A DNA stretch of 64,000 bases from Myxocyprinus asiaticus (Eukaryota > Chordata > Actinopteri > Cypriniformes > Catostomidae). Positions 23,001-34,103 of the stretch are shown piece by piece. Made by a program: the position numbers and the translations under genes. Every line of letters starts with the position of its first letter. Within the stretch, counting starts at the first letter, position 1. Below the pieces are notes generated by a model, which saw only the letters and a list, made by a program, of their open reading frames with translations, did no database searches and was not told the DNA's origin. The stretch is taken from assembly GCF_019703515.2 (NCBI RefSeq), contig NC_059358.1, positions 45,394,594-45,458,593 of the forward strand, read 5' to 3'.

Positions 23001-23493
23001 TTACTCACCCATTGATTCAATAAAAGACATCGCCTGATTGGGACATGTAAATACTTTGCGACCGTCCTTCATTTCTATTCTCAGTTTGGCCGGCAACATC
23101 AGAGCAAAAGTGAACTTTCGCTGATGTAAGAGTTTCTTACATTCCTTGAACCGATCGCGTTTCTCTCTTGTCGAACTCGCAAAGTCCGTGAACAAGAAAA
23201 TATTATGGTTCTTCCAAGAAAGCTTCCCTTTGCTCCTCGCCTGGCGCAACACAAGATCTTTATCGGATGATCTGAGAAATCTGGCCAGAATTCTCATGTT
23301 GAGGAATTCCAACAATTCGAACGTTATTCCTGCGGCTTCTATTCTCAAGATTTTCAAGGAGATGTTCCAAATCAACTTTGGTCACGGGCAGATTAGTGGT
23401 TAATTCCCTCTCCGAAGATTCCAGAAAATAGATTTGTCTTTCAACACCAGTCACTCTTGTAACTAACTCAGAGAATTTTATTTCCACGTATTA
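23001..23493 (-). pseudogene. L1-A ORF1 (RNA-binding protein), broken
   Basis: The N-terminal part (VTGVERQIYFLESSEREL, ending LENRSRRNNVRIVGIP) is the coiled coil and start of the RRM-like domain of L1 ORF1p. The C-terminal part is in another frame (KDLVLRQARSKGKLSWKNHN, FKECKKLLHQRKFTFALMLP, GRKVFTCPNQAM). The likely start reads GTG where copy E reads ATG. A deletion and frameshift near 23.3 kb and the 1838-bp insertion at 23498 abolish it. The protein would coat L1 RNA. Confidence 0.8.
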
Positions 23494-23497
23494 CAGC

Positions 23498-25335
23498 TGT
23501 AGGGCTTTACTGGTTGTTTAGATCAGTGTTACTATCAGAAATAATTAATAATTATTTCTTTAGTTATTAATTATTATTTAAATTAATTAGTTGAATCTAA
23601 CTCATTAAAACCTCAAATGGGGCTCCAGTAAATGTAGTGTGCTACGTTTAGGAGCAGGTTTGTTACTAGCAATAATTAATAATTATCAAAGATAATTATT
23701 AATTATTAAAATCAATAGAACATTGATGAGAATCAATGTTAGCTTTCCTAATCCTTTAAATCAACAATTATCAAAGATAATCGTTAATTGTTAACATTGA
23801 TGAAACATGAATTAAAATTAACACTAGCTTATTGATCATTCAAATTCAACAATCATCAAAGATCAATAGAATATTCATAATTATAATTATAATTAATTAT
23901 AATTAATTATAATAATAAGGATTAACATTGGGGGCACCACCCTGGAATCAGGGACTTATAACCAGATAGTAAAACAGTCTCAATATTAGATTGTTTTCTT
24001 AGGAAAATCGACATCCGAAGAATATCGATTTTTGGGGAAAAAAACAATGAATGAAGGCTTGAATCCGAGCACTGACATCCCGTCAGCATGACACAGGTGT
24101 ATGCAAAACAAACCAAAACACTTCTCTTTGTAATATAACCAAGTTTATTTATGCAGTAATATCAATTAATAATTAATACAATGCAGTCAATAAACTTCCG
24201 ACTTACAACCACAAACTAAACAGAGATGATTAAATATGGAAATAAAATAATCCTATAACACATAAGGTGTGTGTGTGTGGTTAGTATGAGAGAGAGAGAG
24301 AGAATTAAGTGATGGCCCTAAAGCCGATTTCGCGATCGTGGGAGAGAAAGCAGCTGTTAGTTTATCACTCAGAGACGCAGTGGACGGCTTGTAAAAGTCC
24401 CGTGTTCTTTGACTCTTTAATGGATAACTCAGTTTGCCGGTTTCACCCGCGATGGCGAAAATGCACAACAGTCCATTTTGGTTGGACCACAATACAGCAA
24501 AACAAATTCATGATAATTAATACCCTGAGTATTAATAATGAGCGGACATGGAAGTCCGTAAACTGTACAAGCAAAAACCTTGAAACACAAGAATAACACA
24601 CTATAATATTCTATCTCTGCCCAGACATAAACCTCTTACTTGAATCGCATGAGGACACAGGTAGAATGTGTTTTCCTCCGTCCTTTAACTCCGACCCGGT
24701 TCCTTGAGGCTCGGGTGATGACGGGAGGCCATTTCCTCGCTCTGTTGGCGGGCGGTACGGCTGTTGATTCTCGGCAGGCTGGTGGAGAACTCAGAAATGT
24801 TGACTTGATTGAAGATGGAAGAGAAATCTTTAATCTCTTCACTTCTGCAGGCAAACGGATGAAAATGCGGATTGCTCAGCGGTCTCCTTTGGATCCGTTA
24901 GAGTGTTCGGTTGAACACAGAGTAATCTCAACTCTTCCAGCGAGATGGAGATTGTATGGCCACAGTTTCAAGTCGGACGTTACTTCCTTGTGCCACGAGG
25001 TTGCACATGAGAGCAGCGATGAGCTGCGTCTACACACTGCAAACAAAGTTGCTGGAAGCAAATCCCGGAAGCATTTCAGAGGTATTTCAACTCCTGATGT
25101 TGTCATGGTTTGAGGTGTGTTCTGTTGTGTGCCTCATCCAATAGGAGTTGAGAGTTCGATCCTTTAGTGAGCAAGGCTTCATGGGATTTGTAGTCTGTTT
25201 TGGACTCCCTTTGTTTGATTTTGGCGTGATTTTTATCAGTATAATTTACGACTTGGAATGTGGGGGCTTGAGTTAGGTTTTTACGACTGTGTTAGGCCTG
25301 CCTTTGTCTTCTATCTGAATACATGAGGCCCAACA
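23498..25335 (-). mobile_element. TGT...ACA element copy 1, probable solo LTR (1838 bp)
   Basis: Starts TGTAGGGCTTTACTGG and ends GAGGCCCAACA, flanked by CAGC on both sides (23494-23497, 25336-25339). The ends are short imperfect inverted repeats. A second copy occupies 55646-57506 with a different 4-bp duplication (ATAG), which fixes the boundaries. The low-coordinate third is AT-rich and full of TTAATAATTA words. On the minus strand an AATAAA lies near 24150. The best reading is a minus-strand solo LTR of a Gypsy- or ERV-like element. A non-autonomous Ginger-type DNA transposon has the same TGT/ACA ends and a 4-bp duplication. No protein of known family; frames at 24636-24854 and 24640-25113 are not conserved enough to call. 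Confidence 0.7.
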
Positions 25336-25706
25336 CAGCGAGATCCTCCAAGTCAGCAAGAACCTTCGTCAACATCACCGACTTGTTGGACAACTAACGC
25401 TGGATCACCTCTCCCGCCGTGCTATCCAAATTGAGTCCCCGGTCTCTAGGCCTGTCGGGGCTTTCATCTTGAACACGTAAGTGTCTTTTAATGTCTCCAG
25501 AGCCTGAGGATTTTGACTTCTTTGCCATGTTTTGCCTCAAAGAGCAAATGTGTAACTGGGTGTATCAAATTTCACCAGATTATAACATGAAAATAATAAA
25601 ACATTTTGCAAAGTGCGCAGAATTCGTTGCTCACATGTCTGCTTCTTGCATGGCATCACGTGACCTAACCAAAACACATTTATATTTACATTTCATAATT
25701 TGGCAG

Positions 25707-25947
25707 TGTAACAGGGTTCAATGGAAAGAAGGAGGCGGGAACCGGACGAAGCATCAAAGTAATGTTTTTAATAAACTTAAACACGAAGACACACAAATGT
25801 AAATGCATACAGGGCAGCTGCCTGTAGCTCTCTCTCCCCCGTACTGCCACAAATGTCATTGTACTTATCCCTGTCCTCAGCTGATTAGCCCGATTGGGGG
25901 CCGGGCATGGGTAATCACGGCCCGGCCCCGCCCTTCTCCTTGTCACA
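25707..25947 (-). mobile_element. Solo LTR (241 bp)
   Basis: Starts TGTAACAGGG and ends CTTGTCACA, so on the minus strand it runs TGTGACAAGG to CCCTGTTACA with the usual TGTNR/YNACA LTR ends. The minus strand carries ATTAAA (TTTATTAAAAAC) near its end as a poly-A signal. The flanks GGCAG and AGCAG are a near-match 5-bp duplication. It lies 21 bp beyond L1-A. Confidence 0.65.
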
Positions 25948-26058
25948 AGCAGAAACTTTAATCCAAAGTGATTTATAGTTCATTCAATCTCTACATGATA
26001 TCAGTATGTGCGTTGCCAGGGAGTCAAACCTATCACATAGGTGTTAGTGCCATTGCAT
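25948..26058 (-). repeat. Degenerate tRNA-derived SINE (antisense)
   Basis: TCCAAAGTGATTTATAGTTC resembles the reverse complement of the common SINE tail (AGTCGCTTTGGATAAAAG). CAGGGAGTCAAACCT then resembles an antisense B box (GGTTTGACTC), and GTGCCATTGCATAAA the antisense A-box side. Order and spacing fit a teleost SINE in reverse, heavily decayed. Confidence 0.45.
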
Positions 26059-26399
26059 AAACCCATTTTTGTCCCAGTCTCAATAAAACTGTGCATTATA
26101 TAATCACAAAAGTGGAGTTTATGGTGGGACTGCCAGGGCAGAAACCACGACAGACATTGAGGAGGACGTGTCTCCCCAGTATTCAGATTAGTGGTCGATC
26201 AATACACTTGTGTTTCAATGAATGATTCTTAAAATATAAGATCCTTGGGAGCACCTTTTGAAAGTCACTGGTACTGAAGGTCAACTCAACCTGGTATGAA
26301 AAACACAAAATTGGATGCCTGAACATTGAAAAAAAAAAAAGAAAAAAAAAAGTGATCCTGATGATTCATCTTTCAATTTATTTCCTACATCTGCTCAGG
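26059..26399. other. Intergenic DNA
   Basis: No gene seen. A run of A with one G lies at 26329-26351. Confidence 0.4.
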
Positions 26400-26640
26400 T
26401 TTATATTTGCAGAAGGCCAGTAGATACCTTCAACCACAAGCACTGTTGCCAGCTCTTAAACATGGTGGGGGATCGGTGATCATACAGGCTCTCGTCTCGC
26501 GGGAGTCATTATTTATGATGATTTCCCTGCATGCTCGGATTACTGCCAAGGAATATGATTCCCAAATAATTTAAGGCTTTTTAAACCTGGAAAAAAATGC
26601 AATTTCCCAATGTACGGATCAGGATTGTCAGCATTCCAAG
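26400..26640 (+). pseudogene. Tc1/mariner transposase fragment, strongly decayed
   Basis: Translated piecewise, 26455 onward reads LKHGGGSVII, the conserved KHGGGS block before the second catalytic Asp of Tc1 transposases. A little later it reads LHARITAKEYDS, typical of the following segment. No termini or start codon can be found and several stops are present, so only an internal piece is left. Confidence 0.45.
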
Positions 26641-27074
26641 ATGGACTGAAGCTTTTAGTACTGTATGAATTACAAGTTAGTTAAAAGTAGATACTGTAAC
26701 AAGAGTTAAAACTCAAGCCTAAGAATACTGATGTACTTGTTGGGTGTTCTGCTAATTAATTAGCATTGATGTTAATTATCATCATTACTAACAAAATATA
26801 CAGTAGATTTCAATAATAATTTCTAAATGTAACAAAACACAATACGGCAGGTTCAGACTCAGTTAAAAAAGAAACATACTGCAAGTTTTTTTTTTTTTTT
26901 TTTTTTTGTCAGATAACCTGATAATGTTAAAACTGTGCTTTGTGTGGTAACATCTTAATTAACTGGTTTTATTCAAGTCGAAAATATCATTGTCCAGCCT
27001 GACTAAATCAATCTAATAGGGTATGCCTACACCAAATAAAATATTTTTCAATAACTTTTTCTTCAATTAAGAAG
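26641..27074. other. AT-rich intergenic DNA
   Basis: Nothing recognised apart from a T run at 26887-26907. Confidence 0.4.
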
Positions 27075-27320
27075 TTGTGGCATGGGGGCATGGTCATGTG
27101 TCTGTCTGAGAGGGAGAGCAGTAAGGCTCGTCACCTGGGTCGTAATTATCTCTAACACCTGTCTCTCATTATAGTGATAGCGGAGGGAGACCTGATAATG
27201 GCATCAGTGGGGGAGAGAGAATGACCCACAAATTGACACCAAGCATAGAGAGTGTTTTTCCCCATTACTTTGTGTTTGATTTATTTTGTATTGACGGTTA
27301 CCGTCAGGTATCTGAAAAAT
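27075..27320 (+). mobile_element. Probable LTR fragment
   Basis: TGTGGCATGGGGGCATGGTC, CACCTGGGTCGTAATTATCT and CTAACACCTGTCTCTCATTA resemble the U3 part of a fish LTR recalled from memory. No paired LTR, internal region or clear end is visible, and an L1 fragment abuts on the right. Confidence 0.35.
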
Positions 27321-27324
27321 TATA

Positions 27325-27745
27325 AAGATTCCTCTCTCTCCACTGCCCCTCCCCGAGAGCCCTCCAAAAACTCCAAATAGTTACCTCATTTCCCAACAAA
27401 CAAATCCAAGTTACCTAGTCTTCTAAATGTCTCTTCCTCAAAAGCCGCCACCCTCCCCATCTCCGTGCACCACTCCTGAAATGGGGGCGCTCCAGCTGAC
27501 CTCCATCCCCTTAAAACAATTTGTCTGGCGATCATGACACTGGTCAGAACCCATTTTTTTATGTGTTTATTCCCCACATTGATGACCGCCCCACCGCCCC
27601 ACCGCCCAAAACACAGAGTCTAGGGCAAAACGAAATCCGAGTGCCCAATACATCACACATAAAACTCTGAACCTTCAACCAAAATTCTTGGATCTTAACA
27701 CACCACCAAAAAACATGGGATGTGTCTCCATCTTCTGATTGGCTT
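27325..27745 (-). mobile_element. L1-B: fragment of L1 ORF2 C-terminus
   Basis: Matches 39835-40220 of L1-E and the 18.6-18.97 kb part of L1-A. The coding part (27386-27577, minus) reads HIKKWVLTSVMIARQIVLRG and EWCTEMGRVAAFEEETFRRL. Both ends are internal to L1, with no 3' terminal block or target duplication, so it was cut down after insertion or arrived by another route. Confidence 0.75.
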
Positions 27746-28102
27746 ACAAGCTTATTTTGAAAGATGATGCATTTTTACACTTGCATTAAATAACCAAATT
27801 CATTTATTTCAATGTGACTAACTTGTGCAGAAGCTCAACTGACTGGGGTATGAGCTGATATGTGAGCTGAAAGTTTCATAGAAGTGCCACGAAATGATGT
27901 AATTGCTTCAGCTGTTGAGTTTTTTATCTCACATTTGCTCTGATGACATTATCGGTTAGGATTAGATGTACAATTTAGGGTAGGAACATCGGTTTTGTTT
28001 ATTTAAAACTAGATAAACAGATGAGATTTTCAAGGTTAATGCTCTGTCATCTCCCATTTGCTTTCCAAGACACTGTTGATTAGGCTTAAGTTTAAGGTTT
28101 AG
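27746..28102. other. Intergenic DNA with TTAGGGTAGG words
   Basis: 27950-28100 has the AGGTTTAGGGTAGGGA-type words common in cyprinid repeats. No gene. Confidence 0.4.
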
Positions 28103-28550
28103 GGTAGGGAGTAGTAATGTCAAAAGTATCGGTACTTTGGTACCAAGTCGATACTAAAATAAAAAAAGATGTAATGATATCAGTGTTTCTGTAGTACCAG
28201 TAGTACCGTCTGACTGACTGATAGCTGCATTTAAATGGTCACATGAATGCATTTGAGTGTGTGTTCTGATAATTCTTTTAAACTTAAATGGACAATTAAA
28301 GTCGTAATATGCACTAGTGTGATTATTAAAGCACAAATGGATGTGTTTAAATTAAATAAATATACAGTCTGCAAGTGCTGCGTGCTTCAAAGTGAACGTC
28401 TAAAGCAGGTCATATGCTAAAAACACATGATGTAGATGACAGAAGAAAGCGTACATTTATTGTGAAGCACACAGCGCCTGCAGAATATATACTTATATAA
28501 TTAAATCATAGAATTGTGTGCTTTAATTATCACGCTGGGCCATATAACCA
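28103..28550. repeat. Dispersed repeat related to 13868-14090
   Basis: GTGTGATTATTAAAGCACAA (28317) followed by TACAGTCTGCAAGTGCTGCG and TTCAAAGTGAACG parallels the sequence at 13866-13950. The left edge (AAGTATCGGTACTTTGGTAC) shares the GTATCGG words of 8864-8940. Non-coding, probably a hAT-like non-autonomous family. Confidence 0.5.
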
Positions 28551-30473
28551 ACGTTTTATCAGGAAATGTGAACTGTGAAATTATCCTCAAAACACAGAAC
28601 CGGAAAAGCCTTCACGTCAAAATAAAAACTTGATTCAATATAAAAGCTTGATGAGTGAAATTGAAGAAATCATGACTGAAATATATTCCTACTGTATAGT
28701 TTAATGTAATATTTCCTGTAATAAGTTTCAAAATTGCAATAATGTTGTTGTTTTTTTTGGAAAACTTTAACTTGTTTTTGCACCCCTTAGTGGATATTTC
28801 ACCTCAAAACCACAGCGATACATGTCATGAACCACATAATTTCATTTTGCTAAACTGTTGCCACAGACAAATCATTTTCATGAGATCAGGCTGAAAATAA
28901 ACCTTATACAGTAGAAGTCTGTTCACTCAAACATACCAACATAATATAGCAAGATCAGTAATTATTTAATTTAAGGTCAGAATGGAAAACAAAGTGCAAG
29001 AATCTGTTATTTCACTAACTAGTTATTGTAATGACAGTTAAAATGGTTAAGGTACTTAAACAGACCAGCATAACACAGCATCTTGTCAATTTATCCAAAG
29101 GAATGTTTGATTGGCAGAAAAAGTCCGAAACCTCACTGACCGTTGGCAGTAACAGTTCATGTCTTCCAGATGCTTTAACTAAACATGGCCTCAGGGGTCA
29201 ACAAATTGGATGACATGTCTCAAACTAGTTCATCTCTAGTGGCCCAAGTTGTTAAGCCATATATTAACTCAAAGAAGGCCAACTATGGGATATTTTAGAG
29301 TCCATCTCTATTCTTTATTGTCAGTCTGATGAGGTAAATCAACATGGCCCTCATCATGAAAGGCTTGGATGGATGGCTGGATTGATGGATGGATGGATGG
29401 ATGGATTGTGGCACAGTTGAGTGAAATATTGTAGCAGAAAAGAGAAGAATCATCACTTCCACCTGAGCACATTGATTGACATTAATGTGGCACTCTGCCC
29501 AGCTCCATCAAATGTCACCATCTGTCAGCACTGACATTTCAGAGCCCTGTCTCATTTCTCCAGCATTCTCTTTCTTCTCCCCATCCACAGTTCTCCTCCT
29601 TAACAAATGTCAATACAAACCAAGTAGACAGATGAGACCAGAAACACAGTGTGCCCCCCTCCCAATCCCCCTATTCCTCTAACATTCATCCAGTGGATGG
29701 GCCGGTCCAGTGCAGCTCAACTCAACAGCAAACACATGCCTGCTAATCAGCTTAGTGTTTAAGAACAACACTCTCTCTTTCTCTCTTCCTCAGCCTAACT
29801 CCCCCGCACACCACACACACTCACTCCAATGCACACACACTCATTTACACACTCCTGCCACATCACAGCAGGATTAATATCTAATTATGTCAGGTCACTC
29901 GTCCAGATGGACCCTCGCTCATCCCATTGTGTCTCTCTCACCTCTCACGCGGGCCCTATGACCTCCCAACGTGTCACCCTGGCAACACGTCTAGTATCCC
30001 TCCTGTGGCATGGTGGAGAGATGCGGCACTCGGTCCTTTGCGCTCCTCACATGCCTGGTTAAGCCTCATGAATAGATCATGTTGGCGTGGTGGGTGACCG
30101 TGGCCATGGCTCTGTGTGTGATGCCAGACAGATGGTTCAAAACACAGAAAACAAGCAAGAATCTAAAGAACATCAATGGCCATAATGTGCTCTTTTGTCT
30201 CTCATTAAAGTCGGAGAACATAATAGTGAACAAAAAGGATTGGCACGTGAAAGAAAGGCGTCTGTGAGAATTTGCACACTGTATAAAAAGGCGACACTTT
30301 TTATACACGAGGTAAAGGTAGTTTTTGCATTATAGAGCCGTTTGTATTGCAACCCTACATGCAAAATTTAAGCAAATTAGACACATTTTTGTTGAGTTTT
30401 TATAGTGGTAAAATACTTTTGGAAAGTTGGCCTGTGGTGTGCTATATTCCATCTAAAAACTATTTAAAGCTAC
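28551..30473. other. Mostly unique intergenic DNA with a GGAT microsatellite
   Basis: A GGAT tetranucleotide run lies at 29366-29408. 29470-30070 is balanced in composition and non-repetitive (CCATCAAATGTCACCATCTG, TGACCTCCCAACGTGTCACC) and may be host non-coding DNA under constraint, but only a cross-species comparison can tell. No exon with splice sites is convincing. Confidence 0.35.
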
Positions 30474-30858
30474 ACTGTGAAACTTTTGGCCCTCTAGCGG
30501 TTTAAGCATAGAACTGCAAGTTACTTGCGGAGGAACACTGTTTTGGTTATTACGTCAGTCGGGCTTTGGCACAGATGAATCTGATAGTTTGAGGAGTACT
30601 GGTGTAACCATGGTTACAGGTGATCAACTCAGAGCGAATGTCACTAACGACAGTAAAACTCGGATGACTGACGGAAGCATGCAATTTCCCACCAAATCCA
30701 TCCTGACAGCTCTAAAGTATAAATTATTATTATAGGCTTACCATAGTGAATCGTTGTATGGCAAATACATGGTTTGGAAGATGGATTGTTGGTGTACTTG
30801 CTCATTAATGAAATTTTGTTCATTTCCAACAACAAAATCTTACATAGTGTAGCTTTAA
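30474..30858. mobile_element. MITE flanked by TTAA (385 bp including flanks)
   Basis: TTAA at 30474 is followed by AGCTACACTGTGAAACTTTT. The far end, CTTACATAGTGTAGCTTTAA, is its inverted partner (AGCTACACTATGTAAG) and finishes in TTAA at 30855-30858. TTAA target duplications are used by piggyBac and Kolobok superfamilies. The interior is non-coding. The short frame 30774-31034 crosses out of it and is not a gene. Confidence 0.65.
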
Positions 30859-30884
30859 ACAATTTTCCTATTTTTTTTATTTTT

Positions 30885-31284
30885 ATATTTTTTATAATTA
30901 ACATTTTTATTGATTCATATGCACATGACAGAGAAAAACTCAACAAATATACAAAGAATCAACATTTTACATTTAAACCCCACAAATACAATCCCACCCT
31001 GACCCCCAACGAACACCTCCATGGTCCCACATAATAACACACACAACCCAAAAAAAGAAAATATATATATTTTTTTTTATATAAAAATAAATAAATAAAA
31101 TAATAATTAACATACATGATTAAACTAAACTACACTCTCCACATCCCCTCTCTGAGAGTCCCCCCAAAAAACTAAATATTTGCCCCAATTTTTTATCAAA
31201 TAAGTCCCTAAACCCCAACCTTCTACTTACCACTTCCTCAAATGCAGCTACCCTCCCCATTTCCTCACACCACTCCGAAAAAGG
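30885..31284 (-). mobile_element. L1-C: 5'-truncated L1 3' end
   Basis: On the minus strand it starts inside the ORF2 C-terminus (31284, CCTTTTTCGGAGTG), passes a 3' non-coding part matching 18.37-18.73 kb, and ends GAATCAATAAAAATGTTAAT at 30892, followed by an AT-rich tail. It therefore retains the 3' end missing from L1-A. No clear target duplication. Confidence 0.8.
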
Positions 31285-31793
31285 TTGTTAATTAATGGCA
31301 TATGCTTCTGTTGAAGCCATCAGTCTGTGTTATTTCAACTTAATTTTTAAAAACATGTGTAATAGCAGAATTCCAGGTGAACTACTACACTATCCATGAT
31401 CCTGAAGAGAAAGATCAGTCAGAAAATCAACACCAACAAAATGCACCAAAAGAGCTCTGCAGTGACCATGACACACTGTGGATGACTTTTTCTTTTAACT
31501 TGGAATCAAAGTTTGTAATATTGTGTTTGGTTTGGTTCATGGCTTATAACTCTTTTATGATGGATTTTATAAAAATACCTGTGGAAAAACATTGATGGGA
31601 AAAACACCTCTGGAACCAAGACCACTGTTGTGCTCTATCAAGACACTACCATTGAGTTTTTGGACATAAATTTATTTGTTACACTGCAGGACCATTTCAA
31701 ACACCCTTCTTAGCCTTATTTAGCATTCTTATGTTAGATTGTTTAGATTATAAGAATTCTGAATGGGAAATGCAACCATCGCCTGTCAGGGTT
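31285..31793. other. Intergenic DNA
   Basis: No gene or repeat recognised. Confidence 0.4.
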
Positions 31794-32225
<432 letters not shown>

Positions 32226-32250
32226 TTCTTAAAGGGCGGCTCCTGAAGCC
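32226..32250 (-). promoter_or_regulatory. Polypurine tract and conserved block before the 3' LTR
   Basis: On the minus strand GGCTTCAGGAGCCGCCC leads into TTTAAGAAGG next to the LTR. Element 2 has GGCATCAGGAGTTGCCC followed by TTAAAGGGGGGGGG in the same place. This is where plus-strand DNA synthesis would be primed. Confidence 0.55.
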
Positions 32251-32599
32251 TAAAAAAAAAGGAAAGACAATGAAGCAGAGCCCAGAGACAGGCATAGACC
32301 AGGGGACCAGGGCAGAGCCGGTGGCCAGGAAAGTGGCTCCAGGAAGGGAGCGGGGTCTGGAGGCCAGGGAGGTGGCTCTAGGAAGGGAGCAGGGTCCGGC
32401 AGCCTGGGAGGTGGCTTAAGGAAGGGAGCGGGGTCTGACAGTTTGTGTGGCAGCTCCAGGAAGGGAGCGGGGTCCGGCGGCCTGGGCGGAGTTGGCGGAA
32501 TATCCGGATATCAGCATGGAACTGGCAGAGGATCAGGAGACCAGGACGGAAATGGCAGAGGGTCAGGGGGTGGAACCGCAGGAGGTGGTGGCTCAGGGG

Positions 32600-33537
32600 G
32601 CGGAGCCGCAGGAAGCGGAGGTTCAAGAGGCTGAGCTACAGGATGTTCAGGGTACGGTGCCACAGAAGGCTCAAAAAGCAGAGCAGCAGGAAGTTCAGGT
32701 AGCGGTGCTGCAGGAGACGGAGCCACAGGAGGCAGAGTGTGCGGAGTCGCAGGAGTCTAAGAATGTGGAGCCATGGAGGTCTCGGAGGGCAGAGCCACGG
32801 AAGACTCAGGAGGAGAGAGCGGAGCCACAGGAGTCTCAGGAGGATGAGTGGATGAAGCCGCTGGAGGAGCCGCAGGAGGAGGAGCAGCTGGAGGATGAGC
32901 GGGCAGAGCCGCTGGAGTCTCAGGAAGAGGAGCGGACAAAGCCGCTGGAGGAGGAGTGGGCAGAGCCGCTGGAGGAGGAGTGGGCAGAGCCGCTGGAGGA
33001 GGAGCGGGCAGAGCCGCTGGAGTCTCAGGAGGAGGAGCGGACAAAGCCGCTGGAGGAGGAGTGGACGAAGCCGCTGGAGGAGGAGCGGGCAGAGCTACAG
33101 GAGGAAGAGTCTCAGAAGGGGCGGGCAGAGTCATGGAAGACTCAGAGGGCGGAGCTGTGGAAGACTCAGAGGGCGGAGCCTTGGAGGACTTGGTGGGCAT
33201 GGCTGTGAAAGACTCGGTGGGCGGGGCCTTGAAAGACTCATTGGGCGGGGCCATGGAAGGAGTCGCAGGAGAAGGAGCGGGAAGGTGAAGGGCCTCCGTC
33301 TAGTGGGTTTCTGAAACCACCAGAGCTAGAAGCAGAGGTGCCTCCATCGAGGGGTCTCCAGAACCACCGGAGCTAGGAGCAGATGGGCCTTCATCAAGGG
33401 GGTCTCTGGAACCACCGGAGCTAGGAGCAGAGGAGCCTCCGTCGAGGGGGTCTCCGGAACCACCGGAGCTAGGAGCAGAGGGGCCTCCGTCGAGTGGACC
33501 CTTGAGAAAGCCGCTCACTGTGTACTGCTGGATCCAT
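32600..33537 (-). pseudogene. LTR element 1: residual Gag start and Pro/Ala/Ser-rich repeat ORF
   Basis: The ATG at 33537 (minus) opens MDPAVHSERLSQGS, a Gag-like start. After it the frame that stays open is shifted: 33518-33300 encodes four copies of a 16-residue unit (GGSGDPLDGGPSAPSS) from a 48-bp repeat, then a stop, then 33254-32757 encodes PPPAALPTPPPAALSAP-type repeats. The Gag core seen in element 2 is missing. The protein has no known function; low-complexity Pro-rich coding is all that can be said. Long Glu/Gly-rich frames on the + strand (32447-33314) are the antisense of these repeats. Confidence 0.5.
33312..33503. repeat. 48-bp tandem repeat, four copies
   Basis: The unit begins CCGGAACCACCGGAGCTAGG and ends CGAGGGGGTCT. 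It repeats four times with few changes, and the period divides by three, so the minus-strand frame is preserved. Confidence 0.8.
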
Positions 33538-33555
33538 AATCCTGGTCGGTTCTAC

Positions 33556-33898
33556 TGTCAGGGTTATGAAGGAAAGAGGCGAGAGAGTGAGGATCCAAAT
33601 GCAGAACTTTAATTATAAACAAAATAAATGGATACAACAAAGAAGGAATCATATGAAGAAGAAGAAGATAACAAACTCAACAGCAGTATGCTGGCAACTA
33701 ACACACTACACACAAACAAGAACCAACCCTGGAACAAGAAACAAGAGGATATATATACACAGAATAACAAGGTAAATGAGACACACCTGGGAAGCAATCA
33801 GGGAAGGAACCAGGAACAGAGACACAACGAAGGAAAACACAGAACTTCAAAATAAGGGTCTCTTGGGGAAAACATAAGAATGACATGGCACTACCACA
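33556..33898 (-). repeat. 5' LTR of LTR element 1
   Basis: 343 bp. In element orientation it runs from TGTGGTAGTGCC to ATAACCCTGACA. TATATATA lies near 33750 (possible TATA box) and ATTAAA near 33608. It keeps the short ancestral AT/AC stretch that has grown in the 3' LTR. Confidence 0.75.
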
Positions 33899-34103
33899 AG
33901 ATAAGTTGTTTTCTCAAAGTATCAGTATTTAATAGAAGGACAACCCATACTTAACTTTAGAGTCTATGGAGTTGCATTGACAGTCTTGGCTTGCAAGCAA
34001 ATCTTTGGTCTAAGGAAACCTATTTAAACTCTGCAAACTTATAAAATCCTATAAAATGTAAAAAATCTCAGATCCATTGAATGAGAAGATTTTTTAAAAG
34101 TTT

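Larger units (their letters stand above)
18353..25685 (-). mobile_element. L1-A: nearly full-length L1 LINE with 14-bp target duplication
   Basis: AAACACATTTATAT stands at 18353-18366 and again at 25672-25685, bracketing a minus-strand element. Reading 5' to 3' from 25671 down: 5' leader, ORF1 (from about 23.49 kb), an inter-ORF spacer with tandem repeats (22.1-23.0), ORF2 with endonuclease, RT and C-terminal region (22049-18714), and a 3' non-coding part with a CA repeat at 18484-18515. An 1838-bp foreign element sits in ORF1 (23498-25335). Without it the L1 is about 5.5 kb. The 3' end lacks the terminal AATCAATAAAAA block present in copies C, D and E. Confidence 0.9.

Noticed and set aside
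24640..25113. 157-codon frame in the TGT...ACA element
   Set aside because: Not conserved in the second copy (56801-57037 diverges after an internal duplication) and unlike any known protein.
32447..33314. Long Glu- and Gly-rich frames on the + strand (up to 253 codons)
   Set aside because: They are the antisense of the Pro-rich tandem repeats in LTR element 1, whose LTR signals, purine tract and poly-A signals all point to the minus strand.
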